Shown here one piece after another: positions 46,851-59,693 of a DNA stretch of 64,000 nucleotides; position 1 is the first letter of the stretch; the number at the start of each line of letters is the position of its first letter. This DNA is from Lasioglossum baleicum (Eukaryota; Arthropoda; Insecta; Hymenoptera; Halictidae). Position numbers and translations under genes: made by a program. The stretch lies in assembly GCF_051020765.1 (NCBI RefSeq), contig NC_134937.1:17662947-17726946 (forward strand), written 5' to 3'. Under the pieces are notes generated by a model. It searched no databases, was not told the origin of the DNA, and saw only the letters and a list, made by a program, of their open reading frames with translations.

Positions 46851-48900
46851 TCAATTTTAGATAATGAATAACACAGGATAAAAAGCAAACAAACAGATTT
46901 AATTTTATTCATATAAAAGTTCTCTTCAAAAATCTGAAGCTGATAAAGGTGAATTCTTCTCGATTGATAAAATTTATTATATATCTGGAGCTGATGATTG
47001 AAAACACTTGATTTTGAGAATTTTTTTATTTCAACAAATGGTTACATTAAAAAAATATTTAGTACATAAGTTGTGTCACACTCTTCTCTACAAAATATTG
47101 TCGTTGAAAAGTATTCAATAGAAGTGACATGGCAACCACACCACCTAGGTGTATGTCCTCCGTCAATAAAATACAAAAGCCTATTATGTTGACAATTTCC
47201 AAGCTGCCTTAAAATTTTGTCCACTGGTGTGACATGGTGTCCAGGAAAGATAGGTGGTCTCGAAGCTCGTTTCGCTTGTAATCGCGTCCGGCGGATTCAT
47301 TGGCACGGAGATCCTTCGACAGATCGATTACTCTCGTTCCTCGAGGAGGGAGACGGAGAGAAAGAGGATCGGTGCCTCTAACCCGGCCAATCCGCGTCCC
47401 CGACGCGAAACAAAAACAAAAAGAGAGAAAAAGAAGATAACACGGTTTAGGTAGGACGGTTGGAAATGCCCGGCAGTCTCGTCCGTTTCGCACGGGAACG
47501 TCGGGTATTGCGGTCGGAGCTCCGTGTTTGTTTCCCTCTGTACGTTTTGGCTTGTTCTTGCCTCCGGGAGAGAGAAGAACGGCTTCCGGGGAAAATGTTG
47601 CGGTCCGCGGATTCCAAGGTTTCGTTTAAATCACAAATAAGGCCGGCTGCGAAACGTTAAGAGCGTTTTTTCCCCAGGAAAGCTTTGAGGAAATTTTCGC
47701 TTGTTTGCGCGCGACAAATTCTTTCGCGGCCGACCCATACCCCGGCGCGGCGCGGCGTCTTCGACAGCAGAAACGTGTCCGAGAAAATGAAACGTGGAAT
47801 CGTTACCTGTAAAGTTTCACGCTATTTTACTGCCCGGCCGTAATGAAGAACAGATTAGTGCTACCGACTCTGCCAATTTAGTGCCGCTAGGATATTGCAT
47901 TCCCTGTTGATCGAGTGTTCGTTAAACGAACACTCTGTAACAGGGAAAATTCGATTTGGATAGATTGTATTTGCTGTAATTGGCCGACGCGAAATTTGTA
48001 GTAATTGTAATTTGGCGCAGTTAGCGGAACAGGAATTTTTCTCTTTTCTCTGCAGTTTTTGGTACGAAAATAGCACGGTAACGAACATTTTATTTTGCAA
48101 AATATTAACTAGAAAATATAGATTTAAAATTGTATATGAAAATAGTTTAAGACGTTTTATAAATAAGCCAGGATTAGCCAGCTTGATACGATGATATTTT
48201 TTCTCATCGCAGAAACGCTGGTGAAAGGTCGCCGGGTTTCCGAGGAACAGGAAAAGGAGAATGAAGTCGGTGTTCTTTGATGGTCCGAACACGAGAGGAG
48301 AGAAAATTCTCGGGCGCATCTCTCGAAGGGAAAAAGTCTCTCCTTCTGAAACAGTTCGTGTTGCCACCGTTTCAGAAACAGGCGGAAGTACAAAGAACCA
48401 GTTCGAGGGCACGTTCGCGAACGCAGTTTCCGTCTCTCCGGTTTTCACGGGACAAAGGTGTAACAGGTGAGCCGTCAGAATTCCGGTAAACATTCCACCG
48501 CTCACCGTCCCGCATACACCTCGGGATCATAGTGTTCGTCGAAACAAGATGGCAGGTTTCGTTCGGCCAAAGAGTCGCGTTGTCAATAAAAGCGTCTGAC
48601 AATATTCCCTTCGAATATGCGTTAAAATTGTTTCGATCAAATCTATCTTTGCCGAGGTGTTCGATCGATCGCTATATTGCGAATCTCTATGCGACTTTCG
48701 TAGTTTCATTGCGAAGTATAATTTCCCAATACTTGCTCGATGGCAAAATAGAATCTTTTGTTGCGTAATAATTCCACTGCGGGTCTTTGTGTAAGATCTT
48801 CCAAATCAATTGTAAGAAACTAAAGATTATAATAAATAAAGACAATGTAATAAAAAAACGTATATGCGTATTTATTTCTTAATCCATCTATTTATTCCGG
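46851..48900. other. non-coding stretch containing a 48-bp palindrome
   Basis: No gene recognised. A minus-strand frame of 60 codons at 47,042-47,224 (with FIDGGHTPRWCGCHV) has no family I can name. GC-rich sequence at 47,260-47,830 has only overlapping small frames. Confidence 0.45.
47900..47947. repeat. 48-bp near-perfect palindrome
   Basis: TTCCCTGTTGATCGAGTGTT on the left pairs with TTCCCTGTTACAGAGTGTT read inward from the right. The centre CGTTAAACG means there is essentially no loop. The mismatches are confined to about four bases in the middle of the arms. It could be a very short foldback remnant or a regulatory palindrome; nothing adjacent decides. Confidence 0.75.
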
Positions 48901-48904
48901 ACGC

Positions 48905-49165
48905 TCCAGTTGTTGTTGAGTTATACTACTGATTTCCGTATAAAATCATGACATACTGCCTTGCCATTGAGTTACACTACTGATTTCGAAGTGCAAAAGC
49001 AGCGAAACTTCTTAAAACAAAATTTGCGGGTGCCTGACTTGTCGTTGACTTGTGCTACTGAATTTCGTGCCACCTCCTTCGATAACATATTCTCCTAATA
49101 CAAAGTTCGATTTTCGAAAATTTCCGGCTGCCTGGCTTGACGTCGAGTTGTACTACTGAATTTTG
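48905..49165 (+). repeat. four-unit degenerate tandem repeat
   Basis: TTGAGTTATACTACTGATTT, TTGAGTTACACTACTGATTT, TTGACTTGTGCTACTGAATT and TCGAGTTGTACTACTGAATT occur at about 48,914, 48,970, 49,045 and 49,143. Most are preceded by GCCTGRCTTG-like sequence. The spacing grows from about 57 to 98 bp, so the units have indels. Non-coding. Confidence 0.6.
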
Positions 49166-52100
49166 AAATCGAAAATTGTGTTAAAAATTGTACAGTGTTG
49201 CTAACGACCTTTGTTGTCGACCCAACGCTAATTGTAAAAAAGAACTTGTGTTTTAATGGCATTGTGAGCACAAAGTGTCCCCCTTGGTAGACGAGGATTA
49301 ACGGAAAGCCACCAGGCGAATCTCGTTCGCCAAAAACCTCGCAGCGTGGAACATCAGTGTCGACGTCCCTTATTTTCCCCAGAATCCAGCGAGCAGCGTA
49401 TCGTCTGTATCGAGTACAGACAATTCAGAATTTCCCTCATCCGGGGATCAGGGGATGCAGGGCTGAATGCAAAGCAACTTCGAGACACGCGTGTGCACGT
49501 ATATATAGTATATTCCGCGCGAGAGAGGAGGGTGTCGTTTTTTCCCTGGGTGAGTCTCCAGGGGTGGAAGGGCTTTCCTTTCATCCCGCCGGCAAACGAA
49601 TTCGAGCGAGCTGCGTGGGACGAGGAGGCGAAACGACGAAAAAAGAAAAGGGGGGTATGGAAACGCGGAGGGAAAAAAGCAGTCTCCTGCTTCTTCGTCG
49701 AAGAAGCAGACGAAAGGACACACGGGAGGAAGAAGACAGAAACCAACGCACTGAAGGACGAGAGGGGATAGAAAAGTGAATACCGTCGCGGCAAAGGCGA
49801 TTTCCTCGAGTTTCGTTTGTTTCTCTCGCGATGGAAACGAGAACGAGGGTTACGGGGGAGGAGGAGGAGGAGGCCGAGTCTCTCGGCGATCCTTTTTAGG
49901 GGTCCGTGCGCGGAAGAAAACCGGGAACAAAGGGAACAAGGCGGGAACTGGCGGGATGGAGCGAAGGGCTTGAAGGAAAGAACCGGCAGATAAGAAGATC
50001 CACCCCCGCACGCAGATTAGAGAGATGTACCTTAGAAGGAGGGCCACTTTGTCGTGGGCCCGCGAACAATGCCGGCCCCGGACCATCTCGGCCGTAACGA
50101 GATATAAATCGGCGACCTCAATGGCCGATTACTTCGAATGGCTAAATACGAAGCGCTCGGGCAACGTGGCTCGCATACTCTCGACACTTTTCATTGCTTA
50201 ATCTTCCACGGGGCTACCCTTTACGAGCCCTTCGAGAACGACCGTAGACGACCGAGGATCGCTACACTGCCGGAGATAAGAAGCTCCGTAATTGGCGACA
50301 TTCGGGGACCTCTTTTTCCGTCTTACCCGCACCGCGCCGAGGACCGTACTCATTCAGTTTTATAATTTGATGCGGCTAATGGGACGCGTTTTATACAACC
50401 GCGATACCGAGACGATACCGAGAGCTCTGAAAACTTCGTCGAGCATCGCCGAAAAGTGGCTTTTGAACCTGCCTAATGGGCCTCCGTAGTTTGACGCTTT
50501 GCGCAAATTGTTTTCTCTTTGTTTCGTGTTCTCTTACGTCTTACGGTTCCATAGTCGACAATATGTTCTTAAAGATGTTTCTGACAGTTTGGTACGCTCT
50601 GGTAAGCCTATTAACGCTATTCTATGAAAAACAATCCTAAAAGAAAAATTGTTACAATCAAATTGATTCTGTCAAAGCTTCCGCAACAATTCTGCTGGCT
50701 TACGGTCGTTAGGGTACTGTGTCCCAGGGTCAAGTTGATGCGTCACGATGACGGCAACTCTGCCGAAGGGGGATGGAAAGAGGGTGTGTTTATGCGATTG
50801 ACGAAAATTCGCCGTTCCCCTCGGCTTCGCCTTTGACTGTCGCCGCTTGCTCGCACATACCAACCACTTCCGGTCGAGCGACTTTCTGCAAACGAGTTTT
50901 CAAGTCCCTGCTTCGGGGGTTGAAGGGATCGCGAAATTCCACAGGTTGCCCCTGCCATGACAACCAACCCCTTTAACTTCTTCTTCTTCTTCTTCTTCTT
51001 CGTCTTTGTCTTTTTTTTTTTTTTGTTTTTTCTTCTCTGAATATTTTTTCGCTTCTTTCTATTCTCTTTTTCTTCTCTGGATACCTCTTGCTTCCGGTTA
51101 CCGCGTTATCGACTGCAGAAGCAAGTTTTCAAAGTTCATGAGATTGTTCCAGATGAAACAGTTTGACTTCGAGTCGCTGATTCGTTAAGCGATAGAAAAA
51201 TGAATTAAATTCACTTGCGGTGAAGTTGTTTGTCTCCGATTTGTATTCCAGCAAAAATATTGGGTTAATGTATTAATTAGACATTCATTTTATTAGAAGA
51301 TTGCATTCATGTAACGCATACAACCATAATTAAATTAATTTTGACAATTGTGCGATTACGACAGTGGTGTAGGTCAAAATTATAAATTGATTTTTCTGCT
51401 AATTATGTGTTACGTGGATTGATTTGATTAATAATTATAAAATGAAGAGAAAAATTATATTCTAATATATGTTATATCATGGTAAAATATATTTTTACCA
51501 AATGCTTTGCCGACTGCTGGGCAAAAGTTTCAAGAGAACAAGATTTTCCTAAACAGAAGGAAATCGTTCAGAATTTATGCGACACAGTGAAAGTTCTTTC
51601 CCGGGTAAGCAAGCGGCTGTAGCCTTCGTAATTTCCTTGACACGCGCGAGCCGTAGCGGCGCGGCGTCCTCGAGAACAACGGTTCCGCAAGGGCCGCAAA
51701 CAACCGGCTCGAGAATTGGGTAAATAGTAATAACACTGGGAACTTTCGGCATGATGGAACTCGGCGAGAGAGCAGGGAGAGAGAAAGAGAGAAAACGCGG
51801 TAGAGGAGAGGGGAGGCTCGCGCACACTCACGGCATTACCCGTGAATTATGCACGTCGCCTCTCAAAACGTCTCTGAAGATGCTCTTTCCTCTTCTGGTT
51901 CGCTTGCTCTTCCCGTCAGGGAGGCGCGCGGGTGGTTCGGGGGTGGTTTAAGCGTCGGCTTCGACGCTGCCCTGGGGCTGCAGAGCCCGCGAGAAAGAAC
52001 CCTCTGCCAGGTTCTTTCCGCGGGAAATATTCGCCGACGGAACCGGGAATGCAAACGGACGAGCCGAAACGTAAACCCCGCGACGTTTTCGAGAAAGGGG

Positions 52101-52622
52101 GCCCCGACATTTGCTTAGGTGCACTCAACGTGCCTCTGAAACGCGTGTACCATATCCGGAATTTCGCTGCCATCGCCGCCCCGCTGCCACTGCCGTCGCT
52201 ATCTCTTCCCGGCTGACTACCGCCGCTGAATTTGCACGATGCTCGCCGGGGTATTTGGCAGCTTTCAGCAAAGATCCTCTCCCGTCCGGCAGCAGCCGTT
52301 TCGCGTTTCGAACGCGTCGACAGATATTCGGCTATTCGGTCCCGATGATCGCCCGATGCATTAATGTCGGCGAAAATTTCGGCAGGTTTGTTAGCCCATG
52401 GCTTCGAGGGTCCGTGGACTTGGCAGACGAGAGTCCCTTCTGCATCGATATTGCTTCTGCAGATGTTTGGTGATGGTGCCGAATCGTAAATGCAACCAGA
52501 AAATCATATATATTCTTTGTCAGGAAAATTTTCTGAAATATATAATAGTATTTGAAATAGTACCTTGTTTGAAGGGTTCTCGGGATAGTGAGAATTTTAT
52601 TCGAAATATATGATGTAAATCC
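49166..52622. other. long non-coding stretch, GC-rich blocks
   Basis: GC-rich segments (49,280-50,500 and 51,590-52,480) carry overlapping open frames of up to 146 codons on both strands without recognisable domains. A (CTT)n run lies at about 50,977-51,001, followed by a T-run at 51,011-51,024. AT-rich sequence occupies 51,180-51,540. Confidence 0.45.
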
Positions 52623-52761
52623 TCTACAAACGCAAAAAGGCCGTACACGATATATGCAAAAAATTGACAGTCCCCCGAGGCTTTTGCGTTTACAGACGAT
52701 TTACTGTATGTATCTTGCACATCTCTTTCATCGAAATTTGTACTACGTTGAGACATTATTG
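52623..52761. repeat. Tc1-like miniature element (family B, degenerate copy)
   Basis: CCCCCGAGGCTTTTGCGT and then TTGAGACATTATTG match the reverse complement of the 38.2-kb element (CCCCCGAAGCTTTTGCGTCA, TTGAGACATTACTG), with about 60 bp of unrelated sequence between them. CTACAAACGCAAAAAGGCC at the left forms an inverted pair with GAGGCTTTTGCGTTTACAG. Confidence 0.6.
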
Positions 52762-53779
52762 TGGCGCCATTTAGACGCACGATTTCGTGTTCGGTCACTT
52801 TGCTCTATTCGTCCGGCGCTCCTAAAATCCGCGGTTCAACTTGGTGAATGTAATGTTCTCGCGTCGAACCGTTAATGCATGATAATAACTAAATCGCTCG
52901 CCGGTCTGTGCCGATCGAAACAAATCGTCCATCTGTGGAAACGAGCATTCGTATGCGGGGAATCGGTCGCCTGTATAATTCGGCGGTAAAGGTTAGTCGC
53001 TGGCAGACAGGGAAGTTGCTTCGTGTATGGTCACCCGGGTCGAATCCACAACGAACTTTCGACTATTATCACTATTTGCCGGGTTCTGCTCCACTATACG
53101 AGCAATAACTTTCCCGTCAGCACGCGGCTGCTGCTGGTGACGTCGCAACGACTGTTTCTACTTCTCTAAAGGGTCCTCGTTTCGCCGCGTTTCCTCGGTC
53201 CCTGGCCTTTTAATTACCGATCCAACTACACACCGACATTCTCTAATTTTCTTTTTCCCTTCTCTCTTTTCTTTCTCTTTTTTTTTAACGAGCATCTGGA
53301 GCCTCGGATGAGATTTCACCTACGGATAGGGGAAATGTGGGTAACGTGGAACATGTTCAAACAGTGGATGGAATTATCAATGTTTATAAACGAAACGTTT
53401 ATAAATGTACTTAACAAAACGTATTACGTGTAACACAAATAATGTTCAATTAACGACTGCCAAATTTTCCAAGCAAAACGCTCCCTCGTGCACACTCTCG
53501 TTTCTTTATCTAGTTCAACCAAATTTTCTTTACACATTTTGCCTCTCGCTCATTATGTTTCTTTGCCATTCTCACCACACATATCCATACAGAACAGAGG
53601 GTAATATGGAGCATGTTCACAGAAGCATAAAGTTTACTGTATCGATTTCTGTAAATTGCTTTCGCTCGTGTTCATTTAATATTGCTCGAGTGAAGATACG
53701 AAAGTGCGAAATAACAAAAATTGCTAAGTAATCATCTAAAAATGTCTCTGAAAATATTATTTTATTATGGTTGTGAGTA
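52762..53779. other. non-coding stretch, no gene recognised
   Basis: Mixed sequence with pyrimidine-rich 53,240-53,286. No exon or RNA gene recognised. Confidence 0.45.
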
Positions 53780-53976
53780 GACTGCGGATCTCTATGCAAA
53801 ATAAAAAATTTTTACATTATTTACAAGGCACAGGTGCCAAATAGAAAATTGTTTCATCATTTAATCATCTTATTAAATTGAAACTAATACACCGATGTCC
53901 TTAAATCTTTTTAATATGACCACTGCTTTAAATTGCGCGTAGCCATTTTTATCATAAATGCATAAAATCCGCAATC
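53780..53976 (+). mobile_element. family A miniature element, complete copy
   Basis: The left end GACTGCGGATCTCTATGCAA and the right end (read inward) GATTGCGGATTTTATGCATT are inverted copies, each just inside a TA. It is 197 bp, colinear with 36,873-37,070. The interior has AATACACCGATGTCCTTAAA, shared with the 38.4-kb copy. Non-coding. Confidence 0.8.
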
Positions 53977-56900
53977 TAATTATGAGTTTATTGGTTACGG
54001 TGACGTACGAATAATGGATGCACTATAAAATCGCTTACCTTCGAAGGATTAGCGCTTCCACGTTCGTAATTGCAGAAACCAAACTTAAATCTGAACAAAC
54101 AAACCCGCCAAGGCGTAAGTAGCAGCAACAACCAGCGGTTAAGTAGTAACAACAATACCGGGTTAAAAGCAGCCGACGTTCACAGGGAAATGTTTACCGT
54201 GAGGTCGGCCCGTCTGACAACAGACAGACTATTCTACTGGCGGCCTTGTTCGCTTCTGTTACTCCTTTCCCGTGCATGCTAGTGCCGACTAGTGCCGAGT
54301 CGTGGCTGTACAGTCTCGTTCATAAACTACACGCGGCACTAATTCTCCGCTACTTACAAAACTTACCACACGAAGCAGATTATTATAGTAATCGGTACAA
54401 AGATTTTCTATTCAACAAACCTCGGTGTTTAATCTAACTTGAATTACATTTTATGATTCTTGAGTGAACTGAAGTTTCTTGGATGCATTTTGATCTTAAC
54501 TGTCACATGTCACAAAAGCATACTCTGAACTCTTGAAAATTTTGAAAACTGTGACCTTGAAAATAATTTCTATAACAAGCGAAAATTAGACCAGGCAAAA
54601 GGGTATTTTTCGTGACCGTATATCCTGGAGGAAAATACGAAGTGAAATCAGAATTTTTGTATTTGATCATGTACACACAAAATAGACAGCAAAATTTTAA
54701 AATATATGTATATACCTAGATACCTTATCATTATTTTAATTACCGTCAGCTTAACAATTGGAAAACCTGCTCTTTTATAAACAGATATTGCACAAAAGCT
54801 GAACAATGAAAACAAATGAAGACAAAATGGCCAGGGAATCGAAAGAAGAGGCTCGGATCACGAACGAAATGCATTTTGGCAATGTTTACGAGGCAGACTG
54901 TACAACCTCTCTTCTCTTTCGTGGCTGCGCATCTCCCTTTCGTTCTCTGATACTCTGCTCAGAGAGTGGGCGACGGAGAGAACGAGAGGGAGAGATTCCT
55001 CTTTGCGCGCGGAGAGGCTCGTCCGAGAAGGGCTAAATACACACGCGACCTTACTGCCGCTGAGAGGCTGGCTCGCGTTAACTCCGGGAGAGTCAATATT
55101 TAAGTCAAACTAGTTCTCCCCTCTTAAATTAACGATTTACAACGGACACTAGTTACGTTTCCGCTTTTCGAGCCCGGGTCTGGTTACATCTTATTGGTTC
55201 ACGCATCGGGTGCTTGTCAAAGAGAAACCTGGCGGACCGGACCGTTGCGCGGAGAAAGTGCTGGACTTTGCCGCTCTGTCGTCACTGGATTAAAGGCTTC
55301 GTTATGCAGAAGTTGCTTAGACACACCCGTTGTTTGAATTTCTAGGGATTCCGGCGAATTCCCGAGTCTTTCAGCTAATTAAAAAACCGGCGAGTTGGAC
55401 TCGGGAACAATGAAGAGAAAAACATCAATACCGTCCCTTTCATTCTTAGCTAAGTGCGATTACATGATCGCCATTTTGTACAAAAATGTACTTCCCTACT
55501 AAAGTGTTAAGAGAATGAAAAGTGGATTAAAACATGTTAGAAACCCTCCAAAATTATATTGAGAATTTTTAGGAGATACTGCAGTGCCTTGATTAACAAG
55601 GGAAATTAATTCTCAACCCGCAAAACTAACAATGTAGACAGTGGTCAATAAGAAAAATATTTTGTAAGTAAAATAAGATTGCAGTCTAACCAATATAAAG
55701 ATAATCTATGTATAAAGTTTAATCGCATAAATATTCCTCTCGCTATTTACGGTCGCGAGGATTACGGTTGCGGCATTAAACGTCGGGTTTAATGACAATA
55801 AGCGAAATAGCTTTCCCCTAATTGTCCTGCTTTCTTTATCGCCGTTATCAGCATAAACGTTCCGTTCTCTTTCATTCGTGCTCCATCCGTTGATTACCGA
55901 ACGTGTGTAACGAAGTCTTCTAATAGTAATTATAGGAACGTGGATAATAAGTCTGGTTGATCGTGCAATTTTAGTTTCATTTTCTGCCATACCCGCGCGC
56001 TCTCTCGGTCTATTACCGCCGCGCCGCGCCGCGCGGTCTTCCTTTTTTCTCTCCCCCGTTGGCATAATCGTCCCAGTTTTCCAAATTAGCTTCTAAAGTT
56101 ACGAGCGGTTCGTAGCCTGCATACAGTAAGTTAGAACGGCCGTATTACCATCCTTTTTAACAGGCCCATGTGTCGTTTAAGTACTAAGACAGCTGGAAAC
56201 TTTTCTGGAATAAGTGGCTAAAGTGTCCTCACACATATTTCCACACAGAGCGCCGCGCGCTAAGACGCGAAGCACAAGCTTACACGTTCCCCGCGCGGAA
56301 TAGTTATTACAGCCCGCTTACGTATCTTCATAAACGCCACGGGAAAAAATTAAACCTGCTGCGGCCGCGGTGGAAACTTAGGAGTGTCGTTACCGAGATC
56401 ACATGTACACCGGGACATATAACGCGGCTGATAAAAATTTCATTTAACCGAATTATGAAACAACGTATTTAAACGCGGAGATTAGAAATGAAATTGCTCG
56501 GGCTGATGCGCTATCGGCCACTATGTTGCAATACCATCGCGTGCACGCGATCGCCGACTCTTTGATACCGTTTTTTCTTTCTCTGGTAAAAATGCATGTT
56601 TACAAAACTTGTCTGACAAATGTTCAATCTCGTTTTTCCCATGTTTCTTCTACTACCTCTGGAAAAAATTATTCGATCATTATCATTCTTATTTTCAATG
56701 TGGAAAATATTTTCATTTGCAATTGAGATAAGTGCAGTGATAAAACTCGTCATATACGAAGAAAAAATTCATATAGAAATGAATATGTTTGTTTTTTAGA
56801 TAATTTACAGAATGAGCAAATTAGACATTGATTTAAGGCAGGAATCAGACTTCTCCATATTATTCGGAAAATTTTCTTGACAATGGTTATTGTCTTTCTC

Positions 56901-59693
56901 ATTGTTAGAAATAGATTGAACTTATCAAATACATTGAAAGAAGCACATTTACATCTAACTTCGATTTATTTTGCATAAAAATCAAGTAGTCTGGTCAACA
57001 AGAGTTGTTTGTTGGCGGAATGGCTGAGTCGAAGTGTACACGGTGTCTCGCCGAGGAAACTGAATTTCCGAAGCCTCTTTTCTAATCGGCGGAGTCGCGC
57101 GATTCCGCTCGGAAATTTCCGCTTTTCAAGGCAACGCGAAGCGAGACACGGAGGATTTCGCAAAGTTACCGCAATACGTACAGCGTGCCGCGGTATTGTT
57201 TTCCATCCTCGAGGCGAGCTCCCTTCGCCAGGCGTGCCAACACACTGGAATCTATTACCGAAGACGCGGAACACTCGCGGAAACCTCCGGCTAAGAATGT
57301 ATTCCGCCATGGAATTCACTTTAGCGGGCTGTAATTTGTTTTTGGGGGTGAATGTGAAGTCGCGCGCACGCACGGAATTGCGCTACGTCGAAATTAAACT
57401 GCGTCCTGGAAACGTGACATCCGTCGCAGAACTTTTTTTGGTGTAATGATTAGATTATAATTGATTTCAAGAAAATTTTACAACATTCTGCTTGTGCTTA
57501 CTTTACAGCCTGAAATGACTACTTTGAAATCGTATTTAGACACGAACATACTATAAATCCTGTCCGAAGGAAACCTACGAGTACTGTTCCTGCGCGACGG
57601 AACATATAGTACAACTTGCCGTGTACTTTTTGCTTACATTAAAATCGTTATAGCGGATTAATATACAAGTGTTATCTATATAAATTTGAAACCAGTAAAG
57701 CCGGTTTTCGAATTGCATAATTTTCTTTTGATACCCGGTTTTTAAAAACCGACAACCCCAATTAGAAGAGTGTGACATGAATTATGAGACTGACTGTGTG
57801 TGGCCACGCGTACCTTGACATCGTACTTCGCTGTTAGGAATCGATACTAATTGAGAAGGATCACGCCCATCGCCAATATTTAGTCAGCAGGCTGCTTCAG
57901 CGTCACCGAACGCGCCAAAACGCCGACGTTTATAATGGAGCTGGTGCTACGTATCGCGAGAACGGGCGCGAAACCGTCTTTCGACCCCGCATCTCTACCC
58001 CGGGGGCATTATCTCTCCCCCCCCCCCACCCATGTGTGTTTGTTTCATCTGCTCTATCTGAGCTTTCCATTCGAGTGACTTACGCGTATTGATCGCGTTT
58101 CGATTCTTTGCCGGCCTGGACCGGCTGATTCGCGGTTATCTGGCGCGGGCACAGCCCGTTCCGTGCGAAACCGGCGCGGATCTGTTTGACGAAGAAAAAA
58201 CACGGTTATCGGGCTTAAAGCCCCTCGCCTGGATAGGTTCTCGACACCGGCACAGCTTTCTGTGCATCGATTGCCGCTCGTCCCGAAGGGTTGTTCGACG
58301 TTCGACGTTCGACGACCGTCGCGCAGCGAGAAATATGACAGTCTCGGCTTGGCTTAGGCGAGTCCACGTTTAATTGAATCCGCCGTTTCGAGAATGAAAT
58401 ATCGACGGCTGTTTCGATTTTTCCTTCACGCTGATGTCTCCGGTGAAATTCGAATTCTCCTTGCTGCTGGACGTATCGGCCGTTCGTCTTTCTTCGTCCA
58501 AGACAGTTGATCCTCGAAGGAGGTAATCAAGTTGCTGGATTTCTGTAAAATCACCATGCATCACTAATTCAACGATTCAGTGACATAAATAAATAATAGA
58601 CTCGTCCAGAAAAGGTGACAAGGGCCCAGAGTGAACTAAAATGTTGCGATTAAAATATTTGCGATCCTCGTCTGATGTATTTGCACACCCCGATCGTTAC
58701 GGCAACAGTACGTTTAGCAGCGATACGGGGCTGAGAAAATACCGCTGGCTGTACGGCTGAAATCAGTTCAAAGCTCGCGGAGCAATTTATGTATATTCAG
58801 GACGCTCGATAATAACTTGATTGATCAGATTTCATGAAATCACACAAAGCGAATCGCTGAGAAACGAATAAAATAAAGTCACGCTGAAACGATCACGATT
58901 CTCGTCGGGCCATTAATTTGCTGTTTAAAACATGCGAGAATGAAGCTGGTCGATCGATGTCAGCGGCTTCGTTAAACAGAAAAATGTTCCGATCGGAAGG
59001 GCTCGTATCGTTATAAGCGTCGATTAACCACTTTTTTTCGCGAGGATATTCCGCTCGAGTTTCCCGCGGCTGGTTCTTTTAATTTCCTCTTTTCGCTGAG
59101 CCGATTCGACAGCGAGAGGTGGCCATAATCGCGGCACCGATCGTTAAAAGCGCGAAATGTCCCGGCAATCTCGCGGGTATGCTTGCAAGAACGAAAGTCG
59201 AGCGTTACGACTTATTAAACCTAACCTGGTACCGTTTCTCCGGGTTTCCTGGCCTTTGGTCAGCGGGAACGAGCAATCCTCCCTTACGTCTGCAACCCCG
59301 TTTCGCGGGGACGGCACCGCCACGCGAACTCTCGTAATTTAACGGCGATTATCCGCATATTCCGGCGGCTGCGACGCGTTAATTACAAGCCGGACTTTAA
59401 TTTCAGGCGGTCGCGATGATTAGAATAAGCTACGGCCGCAGAGGCCGGCCAGACCTCTCCGCGTTATTACGTTCCACGAATCCGCGCGCACGCCCTCCGG
59501 CCTACGCGATCCTATTCGAACTCCATTACCCACTTCTTCGTCCAAGAGGATACGCGTCACGCCACGGAAACGGCGACTCGAGTCGGGAAATTTATTGCGC
59601 GGAACTCCCCTCTCTTTCGGTTCCTCGATTTTAGGTTAACACCAACAGTCGCGGGCACAATTAAGTGGACACCCTTTACACACTAATAACTTC
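53977..59693. other. long non-coding stretch, no gene recognised
   Basis: 5.7 kb without a recognised gene. It contains a C-run at about 58,016-58,027 and a 7-bp tandem repeat (GTTCGAC three times) at 58,293-58,313. GC-rich blocks with overlapping small frames occur at 54,830-55,040, 57,010-57,400, 57,950-58,370 and 59,040-59,640. Confidence 0.45.

Noticed and set aside
47042..47224. 60-codon minus-strand frame with cysteine and histidine residues
   Set aside because: Looks protein-like in composition but I cannot name a family, and no adjacent exon or transposon end supports it.
53401..53740. 108-codon plus-strand frame
   Set aside because: AT-rich sequence with an accidental open frame and no recognisable motif.
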